A stretch of DNA of 64,000 nt from Mycobacterium sp. 050128 (lineage in GTDB: Bacteria > Actinomycetota > Actinomycetes > Mycobacteriales > Mycobacteriaceae), in the NCBI RefSeq assembly GCF_036409155.1, contig NZ_JAZGLW010000001.1, positions 3,224,001 through 3,288,000 on the forward strand, read 5' to 3'. The notes under the pieces were generated by a model. It was not told the origin of the DNA and ran no database searches. It saw only the letters and a program-made list of their open reading frames with translations. Position numbers and translations under genes: made by a program. Below are positions 17,412 to 25,885 of this stretch, piece by piece; position 1 is the stretch's first letter; every line of letters starts with the position of its first letter.

Positions 17412-18281
17412 CTAAGCCGTCGCGGCGGATGCGATGAAATCCCGGGCGGCACGCGACAACGGCCGCGACGAGTCCCAGATCATCCCGATGTCGCGGTAGC
17501 CGTCCGCGTCGGCCAGGTGCAGTATGCAGACCCCGGGCGCATGCTCGCTGCCGTCGATCGGTGTCAGGCTGATGCCCAGGCCGGCGGCCACCAGCCCGGC
17601 GTTGGTGGTCAGGTTCGCCGATTCCAGGACGATGCGTGGCTGGAATTGTGCTGCGGCACAAAGCTCATCGAGCAGCTGTCGCATGCCGAATCCCGGATGC
17701 ATGGTGATGAACGGCTCGTCGGCGAGATCCGTCATCGACACCGCCGTCGCGCCCGACAGCCGATGGTCGCGGGGCACCGCGACGCCCAGGCGCTGACGAA
17801 ACAGGCTGCGCCAGGCCAAGGTTGGCCTCTGTGGTCGCGGCGATACCACCGCGACGTCGATATAGCCCTCCAACACGCGATCACTGATCGACTCGGCCGC
17901 GCCCTCCTCGAGCGAGAATGTCACGCGCGGCGACACCTCGGTGAACGCGGCGATCAACCGCGGCACGACGATCGATCCGAACGAACTCAAGAACCCCAGC
18001 CGGATCTCACCGGCCGCGGGGTTGCTCAGGTCCGCGATTTCGCGTCGGGCCGAATCGAGCTCCAACTGCGCCCGGCGCGCGTGCTGGTAGAAGATCCGGC
18101 CGTAGGTGCTCAGGGTGAGGCGGCGGCCGTGGCGATCGAATAGCTGCACCCCGAGCCGGCGTTCCAGGCGTGCCAGCATCCGCGTCAGCGTCGGCTGCGC
18201 GATATGCAGTTGTTGGGCCGCCGCCGTTACGTGTTGCAGCTCGGCAAGTGTGAGGAACCACTCGTAGTCGCCATCGGCCAT
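17412..18281 (-). CDS. LysR-family transcriptional regulator
   Basis: 289-residue LysR protein. The N-terminal winged helix-turn-helix is clear (residues about 5-62, FLTLAELQHVTAAAQQLHIAQ followed by PTLTRMLARLERRLG), and the remainder is a periplasmic-binding-like effector domain (EIRLGFLSSFG... IDVAVVSPRP...). ATG 18281 was preferred to the GTG at 18290. It is divergent from an MFS transporter with a perfect palindrome between them, the usual arrangement for LysR control of a neighbour; E. coli ynfL/ynfM is a similar pair. The pair is not at this place in M. tuberculosis, where alkA is followed by the adenylate cyclase genes. The 229 bp between it and alkA hold no gene I can support. Confidence 0.9.
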   Translation of the reverse strand: MADGDYEWFLTLAELQHVTAAAQQLHIAQPTLTRMLARLERRLGVQLFDRHGRRLTLSTYGRIFYQHARRAQLELDSARREIADLSNPAAGEIRLGFLSSFGSIVVPRLIAAFTEVSPRVTFSLEEGAAESISDRVLEGYIDVAVVSPRPQRPTLAWRSLFRQRLGVAVPRDHRLSGATAVSMTDLADEPFITMHPGFGMRQLLDELCAAAQFQPRIVLESANLTTNAGLVAAGLGISLTPIDGSEHAPGVCILHLADADGYRDIGMIWDSSRPLSRAARDFIASAATA

Positions 18282-18320
18282 GACTGCCACCTCTACTTAT
18301 GTCGCAACTGCATCATAATG

Positions 18321-18341
18321 TCGGAAATAATTCATTTCCGA
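18321..18341. promoter_or_regulatory. Perfect inverted repeat, probable LysR operator
   Basis: TCGGAAAT-AATTC-ATTTCCGA: eight-base arms with no mismatch and a 5-base AT-rich centre. It contains the T-N11-A core expected of LysR sites and sits 40 bp before the regulator start and 30 bp before the MFS start, in an AT-rich gap. Binding by the adjacent LysR protein is inferred. Confidence 0.7.
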
Positions 18342-18371
18342 TTGGGCTGGCCGGCGCGGACGATCATTTCT

Positions 18372-19598
18372 ATGCCCCAGCTCACCGCGACTCCCCGCGC
18401 GCACCAAGCCGGCAGCCGCGGCTACCGGCGTATCACCGCGGCGCTGGTCGGCGCCGGTCTGGCCAGTTTCGCCGCCATGTATTGCACTCAGGCGCTGCTT
18501 CCCGCGCTGTCGGCGTACTACAGGATCTCCCCGGCCACGTCGGCGCTGACGGTCTCGCTCACCACCGGAATGCTGGCCTTGTCCATCGTCCCGGCCAGCG
18601 TGCTCTCGGAACGGTATGGGCGAATCACCGTGATGCTGATCTCGGGGGTCGCCTCCAGCGTGATCGGGTTACTGCTGCCGTTCAGCCCCACGCTCGCTGT
18701 GCTGCTGGTCGGGCGGGCGGCCCAAGGCGTCGCGCTCGCCGGGATTCCCGCGGTCGCGATGGCGTTTCTGGCCGAGGAGGTGCACGCGTCGTCGCTGGGA
18801 TCGGCGATGGGGCGCTACATCGCCGGGACGACGATCGGTGGCTGCGCGGGACGGATCGTCCCGGCGCTGGTGCTCGAGGTCAGCAGCTGGCGGATCGCGC
18901 TGTTGGTGTGTTCGTTGACGACGTTGGCCGCGACGGTGGTATTCGCCTTGCTGGTGCCGAAGTCACAGTTCTTTGCCCCGAAGCCGGCGAGCCTCCGGGC
19001 GACCACCCAGAGTCTGCTGACACATCTGCGAAACCCATTGTTGCTGAAGCTTTTTGTCCTGGCTTTCACGCTGATGGGCGGATTCGTCACCGTGTACAAC
19101 TACCTCGGCTATCGGCTGGCGGCCGCGCCGTTGGAGTTGAAGCCGTCGGTGGTGGGCCTGCTGTTCCTGCTGTACCTGGTGGGCACCTGGACGTCGGTCG
19201 TGGCGGGACGGCTCGCCGATCGCCGGGGGCGCGTGCTCGTGCTGGGTGGCGCCCTGCCGATCACCGTGACGGGGCTGCTGATGACACTGCCCGATGCGCT
19301 GCCCGTGATCGTCGTCGGGACCGGCGTGTTCACCGGCGGGTTCTTCGCCGCGCACGCGGTGGCCAGCGGTTGGGTGGGGGCCGTGGCACGCCGCGATCGC
19401 GCCGAGGCCTCCGCGCTGTACCTGTTCAGCTACTACCTGGGCGGATCGGTGGCCGGGGCGGTGGGTGGGCTGGTCTACAGCGTGGGCGGCTGGCGGGCCA
19501 CCGTCTGGTTTGTGGGAACGCTGCTGATCCTCGCCCTGCTACTGGTGGCATCGTTGGTGAGAGCGGCTGTGCCGGTGCGAGTTCGCAGTCTTTCCTAG
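18372..19598 (+). CDS. Major facilitator superfamily transporter (YnfM-like)
   Basis: 408 residues with about twelve hydrophobic helices. The first-loop signature (SVLSERYGRITVM) and its repeat after the sixth helix (AGRLADRRGRVLVLGG) are both present, which is typical of MFS drug/solute:proton antiporters. The start MPQLTATPRAH at 18372 places the Shine-Dalgarno-poor leader after the palindrome; longer in-frame starts would run into the LysR gene. Substrate unknown. Its stop overlaps the stop of the convergent PIG-L gene by 3 bases. Confidence 0.9.
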   Translation: MPQLTATPRAHQAGSRGYRRITAALVGAGLASFAAMYCTQALLPALSAYYRISPATSALTVSLTTGMLALSIVPASVLSERYGRITVMLISGVASSVIGLLLPFSPTLAVLLVGRAAQGVALAGIPAVAMAFLAEEVHASSLGSAMGRYIAGTTIGGCAGRIVPALVLEVSSWRIALLVCSLTTLAATVVFALLVPKSQFFAPKPASLRATTQSLLTHLRNPLLLKLFVLAFTLMGGFVTVYNYLGYRLAAAPLELKPSVVGLLFLLYLVGTWTSVVAGRLADRRGRVLVLGGALPITVTGLLMTLPDALPVIVVGTGVFTGGFFAAHAVASGWVGAVARRDRAEASALYLFSYYLGGSVAGAVGGLVYSVGGWRATVWFVGTLLILALLLVASLVRAAVPVRVRSLS

Positions 19599-20371
19599 TG
19601 GTCGAAGATATCGCGGCGCACGGTCCCCGGGTGGGCGCCCGGATCGACGAACCATTCGTGGCTCATCATCAGTCCGAACACTTGCGGTGGCAACAGCATC
19701 ACCAGTCCGAACAAGCGCGCGTTGAGTCCGCCGCCGATCTGCGAGCGATGGGCGGCGAAGGCATCCCGCTTTTGCCGGGCGAACCGCCGCACGTCGATGC
19801 GGTGGGTGATCGTGGCTTGCGGCGCGTACGCGGTGCGCAGCGTGTCGGCATCGTATGGTGCCGGAAGTCGCAGCAAGCGAAGCACATTGGAGACGCGGCG
19901 CAGCAATTCGCGTGGCATCGTGACTTCGAGGACCCGCGGGGTCGCGGCCAACTCGGCGGCACGCTTGCCGACGTGATGGACCTGCACATGATCCCGGTGT
20001 CCGTATCCGCCGTTGGGCTGATAGCTCAGCAGCAGTTGTGCGTCCTCGTCGCGCAGGATGGTGGCCAGTCGCCGCGCCGCCGCTTCGACCTCGGCCCTCG
20101 CGAACCTGATCCGGCCGGGTGGATCGGGGTAGAAGATCGGCCCGTAGCCACTGTCGGCGTAGCCGAGGCACTCGACGCGGTGCACACCGAGAACGCTTGC
20201 ACTCGTCAGTAATTCATCCATTCGGGTGCCATCGTCCTCGTCGTTCACCCGTCCGTCGGTCGCGGTCACCAGGACTACCCGATGCCCCGCAGCCACCGCC
20301 GCGGCGAGCGTGCCGCCGGTGAGGACCACCTCGTCGTCTGGATGCGCGTGAAAGGCGACGAGGGTTGCCAC
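19595..20371 (-). CDS. PIG-L family N-acetyl-sugar deacetylase
   Basis: 258-residue zinc hydrolase of the GlcNAc-PI de-N-acetylase (MshB/Mca) family. The metal and catalytic motif is FHAHPDDE at residues 7-14 (His10, Asp12, Asp13), and the third ligand is in GYGHRDHVQVH. Family members act on N-acetylglucosamine or its conjugates, such as mycothiol precursors. It is shorter than typical MshB/Mca and has a different C-terminal half, so its substrate is not assigned. Transcribed in the same direction as the adenylate cyclase, which lies 12 bp upstream, so the two may share a message. Confidence 0.88.
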   Translation of the reverse strand: MATLVAFHAHPDDEVVLTGGTLAAAVAAGHRVVLVTATDGRVNDEDDGTRMDELLTSASVLGVHRVECLGYADSGYGPIFYPDPPGRIRFARAEVEAAARRLATILRDEDAQLLLSYQPNGGYGHRDHVQVHHVGKRAAELAATPRVLEVTMPRELLRRVSNVLRLLRLPAPYDADTLRTAYAPQATITHRIDVRRFARQKRDAFAAHRSQIGGGLNARLFGLVMLLPPQVFGLMMSHEWFVDPGAHPGTVRRDIFDH

Positions 20372-20383
20372 TGAACAGCTCCG

Positions 20384-22015
20384 CTACTCGCCGCGTCGGG
20401 GCGAGGCCAGCCGGGTGGGGTGATCGTGTCCACGCAGTGTCACAGTCTCACCCAAAGACCAACGGGCACTTTCGCTTTCGCTCGCACCGTGGACAGTGTC
20501 CGCGGTCGCCAACAATCTACCCGGGTGCGACTTGGCCAGCTCGCACAGCCGGGCCGCCTCGTTGACCGGTTCGCCGATCACGGTGTATTCGAACCGTTCC
20601 TTGGCTCCGACATTGCCCGCGACGACCTGGCCGGCTGCCACCCCGATACCGGCCTCGAGTTCGGATATTTCGTTGGTCAGCCGCTCGCAGATCGCGCGCG
20701 CCGCGGCCAGCGCCTCGTCTTCGGGACAGTCGAGGTGGTTTGGAGCGCCGAAGATGGCCAGCGACGCGTCGCCTTCGAACTTGTTGACCAGGCCGTGGTG
20801 TCGGTCGACTTCCTCGACGACGATCGCGAAGAACCGGTTGAGCAGCTGCACCACCTCGGTCGGGGGCTGACTGGTCACCAATTGCGTGGAGCCGACGATG
20901 TCGATGAACACGACCGCGACGTGGCGCTCTTCGCCGCCGAGTTTGGGTTTGTCACGCTCGGCGGCCAGAGCGACTTCCCTACCGACATGCCGGCCGAAGA
21001 GATCGCGTACGCGCTCGCGCTCGCGCAGGCCGTCGACCATGGAGTTGAAGCCGCGTTGCAGCTCGCCGAGTTCGGTGCCGTCGAACACCACCAGGTCACC
21101 CCGCAGGTCGCCCTGCTCGACGCGCTTGAGGGCCGCGCGCACCACCCGCACCGGTGTCGCCGTCAGCCAGGACAGGATCCACATCAGGATGAAGCCGAAG
21201 ATCAGCGTCGCGGTCGAGACGATCAGCACCGCGACGCTGAGTTGGGTCTCGGTCAGATTGCGCAGCACCAGCGCGAAGAACGCGATCAGCGCGATGCCGA
21301 GCACCGGCACGCCGGAACCGAGCAGCCACACGGTCAGCGTGCGGCCCATGATGCCCGGCGCCAGCCGCTGCGGTACGCGGCCGGCCTCCAAGGCCTGGGC
21401 GGCGACCGGTCGTAAGGCGAACTCGGTGAATAGATAGCACGCGGTGGCCACCAAAATGCCGCAGAAGCTCACCGAGAAGCCCACGATCGGGATGAACAGG
21501 CTGTTGACCAATCCGTAGAGCGTCGTCAGCAACGCGGTTCCGACGCCCCACAGCACCAGCACCCCCATCGCCAGCCAGAACGGGACCAGGAAGGTGTTGC
21601 GTTCGTCGTTGAGCGTGGGCGCGCGCTCCTCGATCGCCCACCGCAGCGCGGCCGTCGTCCGGTGGGTGATCCAGAAGGTGCCGAGCGCCAGCGCGACGGC
21701 GATGTATCCGGGCCCGACGGCCCAGGTGATCCAGCCCGGCGCGTCGGTAAAGATGCTGGGCGACGGGAGGGCGACGGCCAGCAGCAGCACCGCAACACCG
21801 ATCCCGATCAGGTTCGTCGCAAGGATGAAGGTGGTCAGGATGAGCTGAATGCGCACCCGCCGACGGGCCTGGCTCTCGCTCACCCGGCCGAGCAAAAAGG
21901 AACCGTAGGCGGGTGTCTCCTGCAACCGGCCGCTCTGACGGGTGACCCTTTCGAGCACCCGTCCCAAGCGTTGCGCCATGCTCTTGTTCGCCGACATGCT
22001 CTTTTTGGCCGACAT
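20384..22015 (-). CDS. Membrane class III adenylate cyclase with HAMP domain (Rv1318c-like)
   Basis: 543 residues. About six transmembrane helices span residues 55-285, a HAMP linker follows (TATPVRVVRAALKRVEQGDLRGDLVVFDGTELGELQRGFN), and residues about 350-520 are the class III cyclase domain. Metal-binding aspartates are in VFIDIVGST and in the NKFEGDASLAIFG segment, and the transition-state Asn and Arg lie in GEPVNEAARL. It makes cAMP in response to an unknown signal. M. tuberculosis has three tandem paralogues here (Rv1318c-Rv1320c); only one is present. The N terminus has a small internal repeat, MSAKKS-MSANKS-M. It is divergent from nucS, 36 bp away. Confidence 0.94.
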   Translation of the reverse strand: MSAKKSMSANKSMAQRLGRVLERVTRQSGRLQETPAYGSFLLGRVSESQARRRVRIQLILTTFILATNLIGIGVAVLLLAVALPSPSIFTDAPGWITWAVGPGYIAVALALGTFWITHRTTAALRWAIEERAPTLNDERNTFLVPFWLAMGVLVLWGVGTALLTTLYGLVNSLFIPIVGFSVSFCGILVATACYLFTEFALRPVAAQALEAGRVPQRLAPGIMGRTLTVWLLGSGVPVLGIALIAFFALVLRNLTETQLSVAVLIVSTATLIFGFILMWILSWLTATPVRVVRAALKRVEQGDLRGDLVVFDGTELGELQRGFNSMVDGLRERERVRDLFGRHVGREVALAAERDKPKLGGEERHVAVVFIDIVGSTQLVTSQPPTEVVQLLNRFFAIVVEEVDRHHGLVNKFEGDASLAIFGAPNHLDCPEDEALAAARAICERLTNEISELEAGIGVAAGQVVAGNVGAKERFEYTVIGEPVNEAARLCELAKSHPGRLLATADTVHGASESESARWSLGETVTLRGHDHPTRLASPRRGE

Positions 22016-22051
22016 GGTGGCGTCAGCCTAATTCGTTGACGACGCTCTAAG

Positions 22052-22732
22052 GTGAGTCGGGTGCGTCTAGTGATCGCCCAGTGCACCGTCGACTACGTTG
22101 GCCGGCTCACCGCACATCTGCCGTCGGCGCGCAGATTGTTGCTCTTCAAGGCGGATGGGTCGGTCAGCGTGCACGCCGACGACCGCGCCTACAAGCCGTT
22201 GAACTGGATGAGTCCGCCGTGCTGGTTGACCGAAGAGGTCATCGGCGAGGCGCCGGTATGGGTGGTGGAGAACAAGGCGGGCGAACAGCTGCGCATCACC
22301 GTCGAAGAGGTCGAGCACGACTCCAGCCACGATTTGGGCGTCGACCCCGGGCTGGTCAAGGACGGCGTCGAGGCGCATCTGCAGGCGCTGCTCGCCGAAC
22401 ACGTCCAGCTGCTGGGCGAGGGATATACGTTGGTGCGCCGCGAATACATGACGGCGATCGGCCCGGTCGATCTGTTGTGCCGTGACGCCCACGGTGGCTC
22501 GGTGGCCGTGGAGATCAAACGGCGCGGCGAGATCGACGGCGTGGAGCAGCTGACCCGCTACCTCGAATTGCTGAATCGCGACAGCGTGCTGGCTCCGGTC
22601 AAAGGCGTGTTCGCCGCGCAGCAGATTAAGCCTCAGGCGCGAACTTTAGCCACCGACCGCGGGATTCGTTGTCTCACATTGGATTACGACAGAATGCGGG
22701 GAATGGACAGCGACGAGTACCGGCTGTTCTGA
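22052..22732 (+). CDS. nucS: Endonuclease NucS, non-canonical mismatch repair
   Basis: 226 residues, closely matching the actinobacterial NucS/EndoMS that cuts both strands at mismatches and replaces MutS/MutL in mycobacteria. The C-terminal RecB-like nuclease motifs are intact: Glu in [18 protein letters not shown] with the active Asp, and [17 protein letters not shown] with Glu and Lys. The last residues (DEYRLF) form the tail that contacts the sliding clamp in relatives. GTG 22052 gives the usual length; GTG 22061 (MRLVIAQ) is an alternative with AAGGTGAG as ribosome site. Confidence 0.96.
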   Translation: MSRVRLVIAQCTVDYVGRLTAHLPSARRLLLFKADGSVSVHADDRAYKPLNWMSPPCWLTEEVIGEAPVWVVENKAGEQLRITVEEVEHDSSHDLGVDPGLVKDGVEAHLQALLAEHVQLLGEGYTLVRREYMTAIGPVDLLCRDAHGGSVAVEIKRRGEIDGVEQLTRYLELLNRDSVLAPVKGVFAAQQIKPQARTLATDRGIRCLTLDYDRMRGMDSDEYRLF

Positions 22733-22755
22733 TTTGCCCGATTAGACTTGTCGGC

Positions 22756-23052
22756 ATGGCTCGGCGCCGCACCCCGCCCCGCCGGCAACAGCTGCCATCG
22801 CTGTCGCCGGCCCTGCGGCGGGTGGAAACCGGGCCCGACGGTGACGACTACGAAGTGCGCCCGATCGCGGCCGCGCGTGCGCTCAAGACCTACCGCTGCC
22901 CCGGCTGCGATCACGAAATCCGTTCCGGTACAGCACATCTGGTGGTGTGGCCGACCGACTCACCGCTGGGCGGGGTGGATGACCGTCGGCACTGGCACAC
23001 GCCGTGCTGGACGAATCGGGCAAAGCGCAGCCCGACGAGAAAGTGGTCGTGA
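22756..23052 (+). CDS. Small zinc-finger-like protein (Rv1322 family)
   Basis: 98-residue basic protein beginning MARRRTPPRRQQ. It contains CPGCDHEIRSGTAH and a later HWHTPCW, i.e. Cys-x2-Cys and His-x-His-x3-Cys, which suggests a zinc-binding fold. It is conserved across mycobacteria just after nucS (23 bp gap) and its function is unknown. ATG 22756 was chosen because the conserved start MARRR fits and an upstream in-frame start would overlap nucS. Confidence 0.88.
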   Translation: MARRRTPPRRQQLPSLSPALRRVETGPDGDDYEVRPIAAARALKTYRCPGCDHEIRSGTAHLVVWPTDSPLGGVDDRRHWHTPCWTNRAKRSPTRKWS

Positions 23053-23063
23053 AATAAGGGCGG

Positions 23064-23528
23064 CTAGGAAGCCGGCTCGACCAACTCCATCAGTACGCCG
23101 CCGGCGTCCTTGGGGTGGATGAAGTTGATCCGCGAGTTCGCTGTGCCGCGACGCGGGGCCTCGTAGACGAGCCGAACACCCTGCGACTCCAGGTGCTCGC
23201 AGAGAGCGTCCAAATCGCTGACTCGGATCGCCATCTGCTGGATGCCCGGTCCGCGCTTGTCCAGGAATTTGGCGATCGTCGAGGACTCGTCGATCGGGGC
23301 CATCAACTGGATCTGCGCCGTGCCGGGTTCGCCGTCCCGCACGGCGATCATGGCTTCGCGGATTCCCTGGTCCTCGTTGATTTCCTCGTGCACCAAGACC
23401 ATGCCGAGGGTGTCGTGGTACCAGGCGATGGCGGCATCGAGGTCGGCGACGGCGATGCCGACGTGATCGATCGCAGTCACCAACGAGGTGGCCAGGATCT
23501 GACGGGCGTCAACTTGATCGGTCGTCAT
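23064..23528 (-). CDS. mce: Methylmalonyl-CoA epimerase (Rv1322A family)
   Basis: 154-residue VOC-superfamily enzyme that interconverts (S)- and (R)-methylmalonyl-CoA in propionyl-CoA catabolism. Two betaalphabetabetabeta units are visible. Metal ligands are expected at His in AIDHVGIAVADL, at the Gln/Met strand IQLMAPID, and at the terminal Glu in LMELVEPAS; IQQMAIRVSDL carries the second repeat. ATG 23528 gives MTTDQVDARQ. It is convergent with the small zinc-finger gene and divergent from fadA4 (81 bp). Fits with the cobalamin adenosyltransferase in this window. Confidence 0.94.
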   Translation of the reverse strand: MTTDQVDARQILATSLVTAIDHVGIAVADLDAAIAWYHDTLGMVLVHEEINEDQGIREAMIAVRDGEPGTAQIQLMAPIDESSTIAKFLDKRGPGIQQMAIRVSDLDALCEHLESQGVRLVYEAPRRGTANSRINFIHPKDAGGVLMELVEPAS

Positions 23529-23609
23529 CACATAAAGGTAACCTGGCGGCAAAGATTGCGCTTCTCCGGGAGGCCGAACGGGCCGTCCATGCGTCGCTAG
23601 GAGGTTGTT

Positions 23610-24791
23610 ATGACGACATCGGTGATCGTTGCTGGAGCACGGACCCCGATCGGCAAGTTGATGGGCTCGCTGAAGGATTTCTCGGCCAGCGATTTGGGTG
23701 CGATCGCGATCTCCGGTGCGCTGGAGAAGGCCAACGTGCCCGCCTCCGCGGTGCAGTACGTGATCATGGGCCAGGTGTTGACCGCCGGCGCCGGCCAGAT
23801 GCCCGCCCGCCAGGCCGCGGTGGCTGCCGGCATCGGCTGGGACGTCCCGGCGCTGAGCATCAACAAGATGTGCCTGTCCGGCATCGACGCCATTGCACTG
23901 GCTGATCAGCTGATTCGGGCCGGGGAGTTCGACGTCGTGGTGGCCGGTGGCCAGGAGTCCATGACCAGGGCCCCGCACCTGCTGATGGACAGCCGTGCGG
24001 GCTACAAGTACGGCGACGTGACGGTGCTCGACCACATGGCCTACGACGGCCTGCACGACGTGTTCACCGACCAGCCGATGGGGGCGTTGACCGAGCAGCG
24101 CAACGACGTCGACAAGTTCACCCGCGCCGAGCAGGACGAGTTCGCTGCACGGTCGCATCAAAAGGCGGCCGCGGCGTGGAAGGACGGCGTCTTCACCGAC
24201 GAAGTGGTGCCGGTGAACATCCCGCAGCGCAAAGGCGATCCGTTGCAGTTCACCGAGGACGAGGGCATCCGGGCAAACACCACTGCCGAGTCGTTGGCCG
24301 GCCTGAAACCGGCCTTCCGCAGTGACGGCACCATCACCGCCGGCTCGGCGTCGCAGATCTCGGACGGGGCCGCCGCGGTCGTGGTGATGAGCAAGGACAA
24401 GGCGCAGGAGATGGGTCTGTCGTGGCTGGCGGAGATCGGCGCTCACGGAGTCGTGGCCGGGCCCGATTCGACGCTGCAGTCCCAGCCCGCCAATGCCATC
24501 AAGAAGGCACTCGGCCGCGAGGGCATCACGGCTGACCAGCTCGATGTGGTCGAGATCAACGAGGCGTTCTCGGCGGTGGCACTGGCTTCCACGCGTGAAC
24601 TCGGGATCGACCCCGAGATCGTCAACGTCAACGGCGGTGCGATCGCGGTGGGACATCCGATCGGCATGTCAGGCGCCCGGATCACGCTGCACGTGGCCCT
24701 GGAATTGGCGCGGCGCGGTTCGGGTTATGGCGTCGCGGCGCTGTGCGGCGCCGGGGGCCAGGGCGACGCACTGATTCTGCGGGCTGGCTAA
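23610..24791 (+). CDS. fadA4: Acetyl-CoA C-acetyltransferase
   Basis: 393-residue thiolase. The acyl-accepting cysteine is in [11 protein letters not shown] (about residue 92), the catalytic His in [15 protein letters not shown], and the second Cys in [12 protein letters not shown] at the C terminus. It condenses or cleaves acetyl-CoA/acetoacetyl-CoA. ATG 23610 with AGGAGG upstream. It matches M. tuberculosis FadA4 in sequence and position. Confidence 0.96.
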   Translation: MTTSVIVAGARTPIGKLMGSLKDFSASDLGAIAISGALEKANVPASAVQYVIMGQVLTAGAGQMPARQAAVAAGIGWDVPALSINKMCLSGIDAIALADQLIRAGEFDVVVAGGQESMTRAPHLLMDSRAGYKYGDVTVLDHMAYDGLHDVFTDQPMGALTEQRNDVDKFTRAEQDEFAARSHQKAAAAWKDGVFTDEVVPVNIPQRKGDPLQFTEDEGIRANTTAESLAGLKPAFRSDGTITAGSASQISDGAAAVVVMSKDKAQEMGLSWLAEIGAHGVVAGPDSTLQSQPANAIKKALGREGITADQLDVVEINEAFSAVALASTRELGIDPEIVNVNGGAIAVGHPIGMSGARITLHVALELARRGSGYGVAALCGAGGQGDALILRAG

Positions 24792-24970
24792 CCCAATGCT
24801 GACCACCGGTCAGCGTTGCTGGAAGCCCGGATTCGGTGCGCGTTGTGATGTTGCTCTCATGAGCCGACCAGGGACCTTGGTGGGGCCGACTTTCGGCCGG
24901 AATCGCCCGTGCGGGAGCCCCTACGCGACCGGGTGGATGGGTGGTCGGCGCGCATGACAGACTTGACGGC

Positions 24971-25885
24971 GTGACGCGTCCGAGATCCTCGATCGGGCCC
25001 GCCCTCGCCGGTGCGGTCGACCTGTCCGGTCTAAAGCAACGTGCCCAGCAGAGCCCTTCGGCCGCTGGTGCCGCGGGTCGGCCGACGCCGGCGGGGCCGG
25101 GGACCACCGAGGTCAATGAGGCCAATTTCGAAGCCGAGGTGCTGATCCGCTCGGACGAAGTGCCCGTGGTGGTCGCCCTGTGGTCGCCGCGCAGCGAGGC
25201 CTGCGTCGAGCTGGTCGACACGCTGTCCGGTCTGGCCGCCGCGGACGGTGGCAAATGGGCGCTGGCGACCGTCAACGTCGATGTGGCGCCACGGGTGGCC
25301 CAGATCTTCGGTGTCGAAGCCGTTCCCACCGTCGTGGCCCTGGCGGCCGGCCAGCCGCTGTCCAGCTTCCAAGGTTCGCAGCCCGCCGATCAGTTGCGCC
25401 GTTGGCTCGACCAGCTGCTGTCGGCGACGGCCGGAAAGCTCAAGGGCGCAACCGGTTCCGAGGACGAGGCCGAGGTCGACCCGGCCTTGGCCCAGGCTCG
25501 CCAGCAGCTGGAGGCCGGTGACTTCGAGGCGGCCAAGCAGTCCTACCAGGTGCTGCTGGACGCCAATCCGGACAGCGTCGAGGCCAAGGGTGCGATCCGT
25601 CAGATCGACTTCCTCACGCGCGCAACCACACAGCGTCCCGACGCGGTGACCGTCGCGGATGCCGCTCCGGGTGACATCGAGGCGGCCTTCGCGGCCGCGG
25701 ACGTGGAGATCCTCAACCAGGACGTCACCGCGGCATTCGAGCGCTTGACGGCGTTGGTACGCAGCACATCCGGCGATGAGCGCACCCGAGTCCGAACCCG
25801 GCTGATCGAGTTGTTCGAACTCTTCGATCCCGCCGATCCTGAGGTCATCGCCGGTCGTCGAAACCTCGCCAACGCGCTCTACTGA
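24971..25885 (+). CDS. Thioredoxin-fold and TPR protein (Rv1324 family, CnoX-like)
   Basis: 304 residues. Residues about 45-150 are a thioredoxin-like domain (VPVVVALWSPRSEACVELVDTL...), in which the usual CxxC is replaced by SPRSEAC, so redox activity is doubtful. Residues about 175-300 contain tetratricopeptide-like helices (ARQQLEAGDFEAAKQSYQVLLDANPDSVEAKGAIRQ). This layout is that of the CnoX/YbbN chaperone family. GTG 24971 (MTRPRSSIGPALAGAVDLSGLKQ). The 179 bp between fadA4 and this gene hold no supported gene. It abuts glgB tail-to-tail with no gap. Confidence 0.9.
   Translation: MTRPRSSIGPALAGAVDLSGLKQRAQQSPSAAGAAGRPTPAGPGTTEVNEANFEAEVLIRSDEVPVVVALWSPRSEACVELVDTLSGLAAADGGKWALATVNVDVAPRVAQIFGVEAVPTVVALAAGQPLSSFQGSQPADQLRRWLDQLLSATAGKLKGATGSEDEAEVDPALAQARQQLEAGDFEAAKQSYQVLLDANPDSVEAKGAIRQIDFLTRATTQRPDAVTVADAAPGDIEAAFAAADVEILNQDVTAAFERLTALVRSTSGDERTRVRTRLIELFELFDPADPEVIAGRRNLANALY

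Noticed and set aside
18299..20212. A 637-codon open frame overlapping the MFS and PIG-L genes
   Set aside because: It runs out of frame through the MFS gene and antisense through PIG-L; no recognisable domain, whereas both real genes have full motifs.
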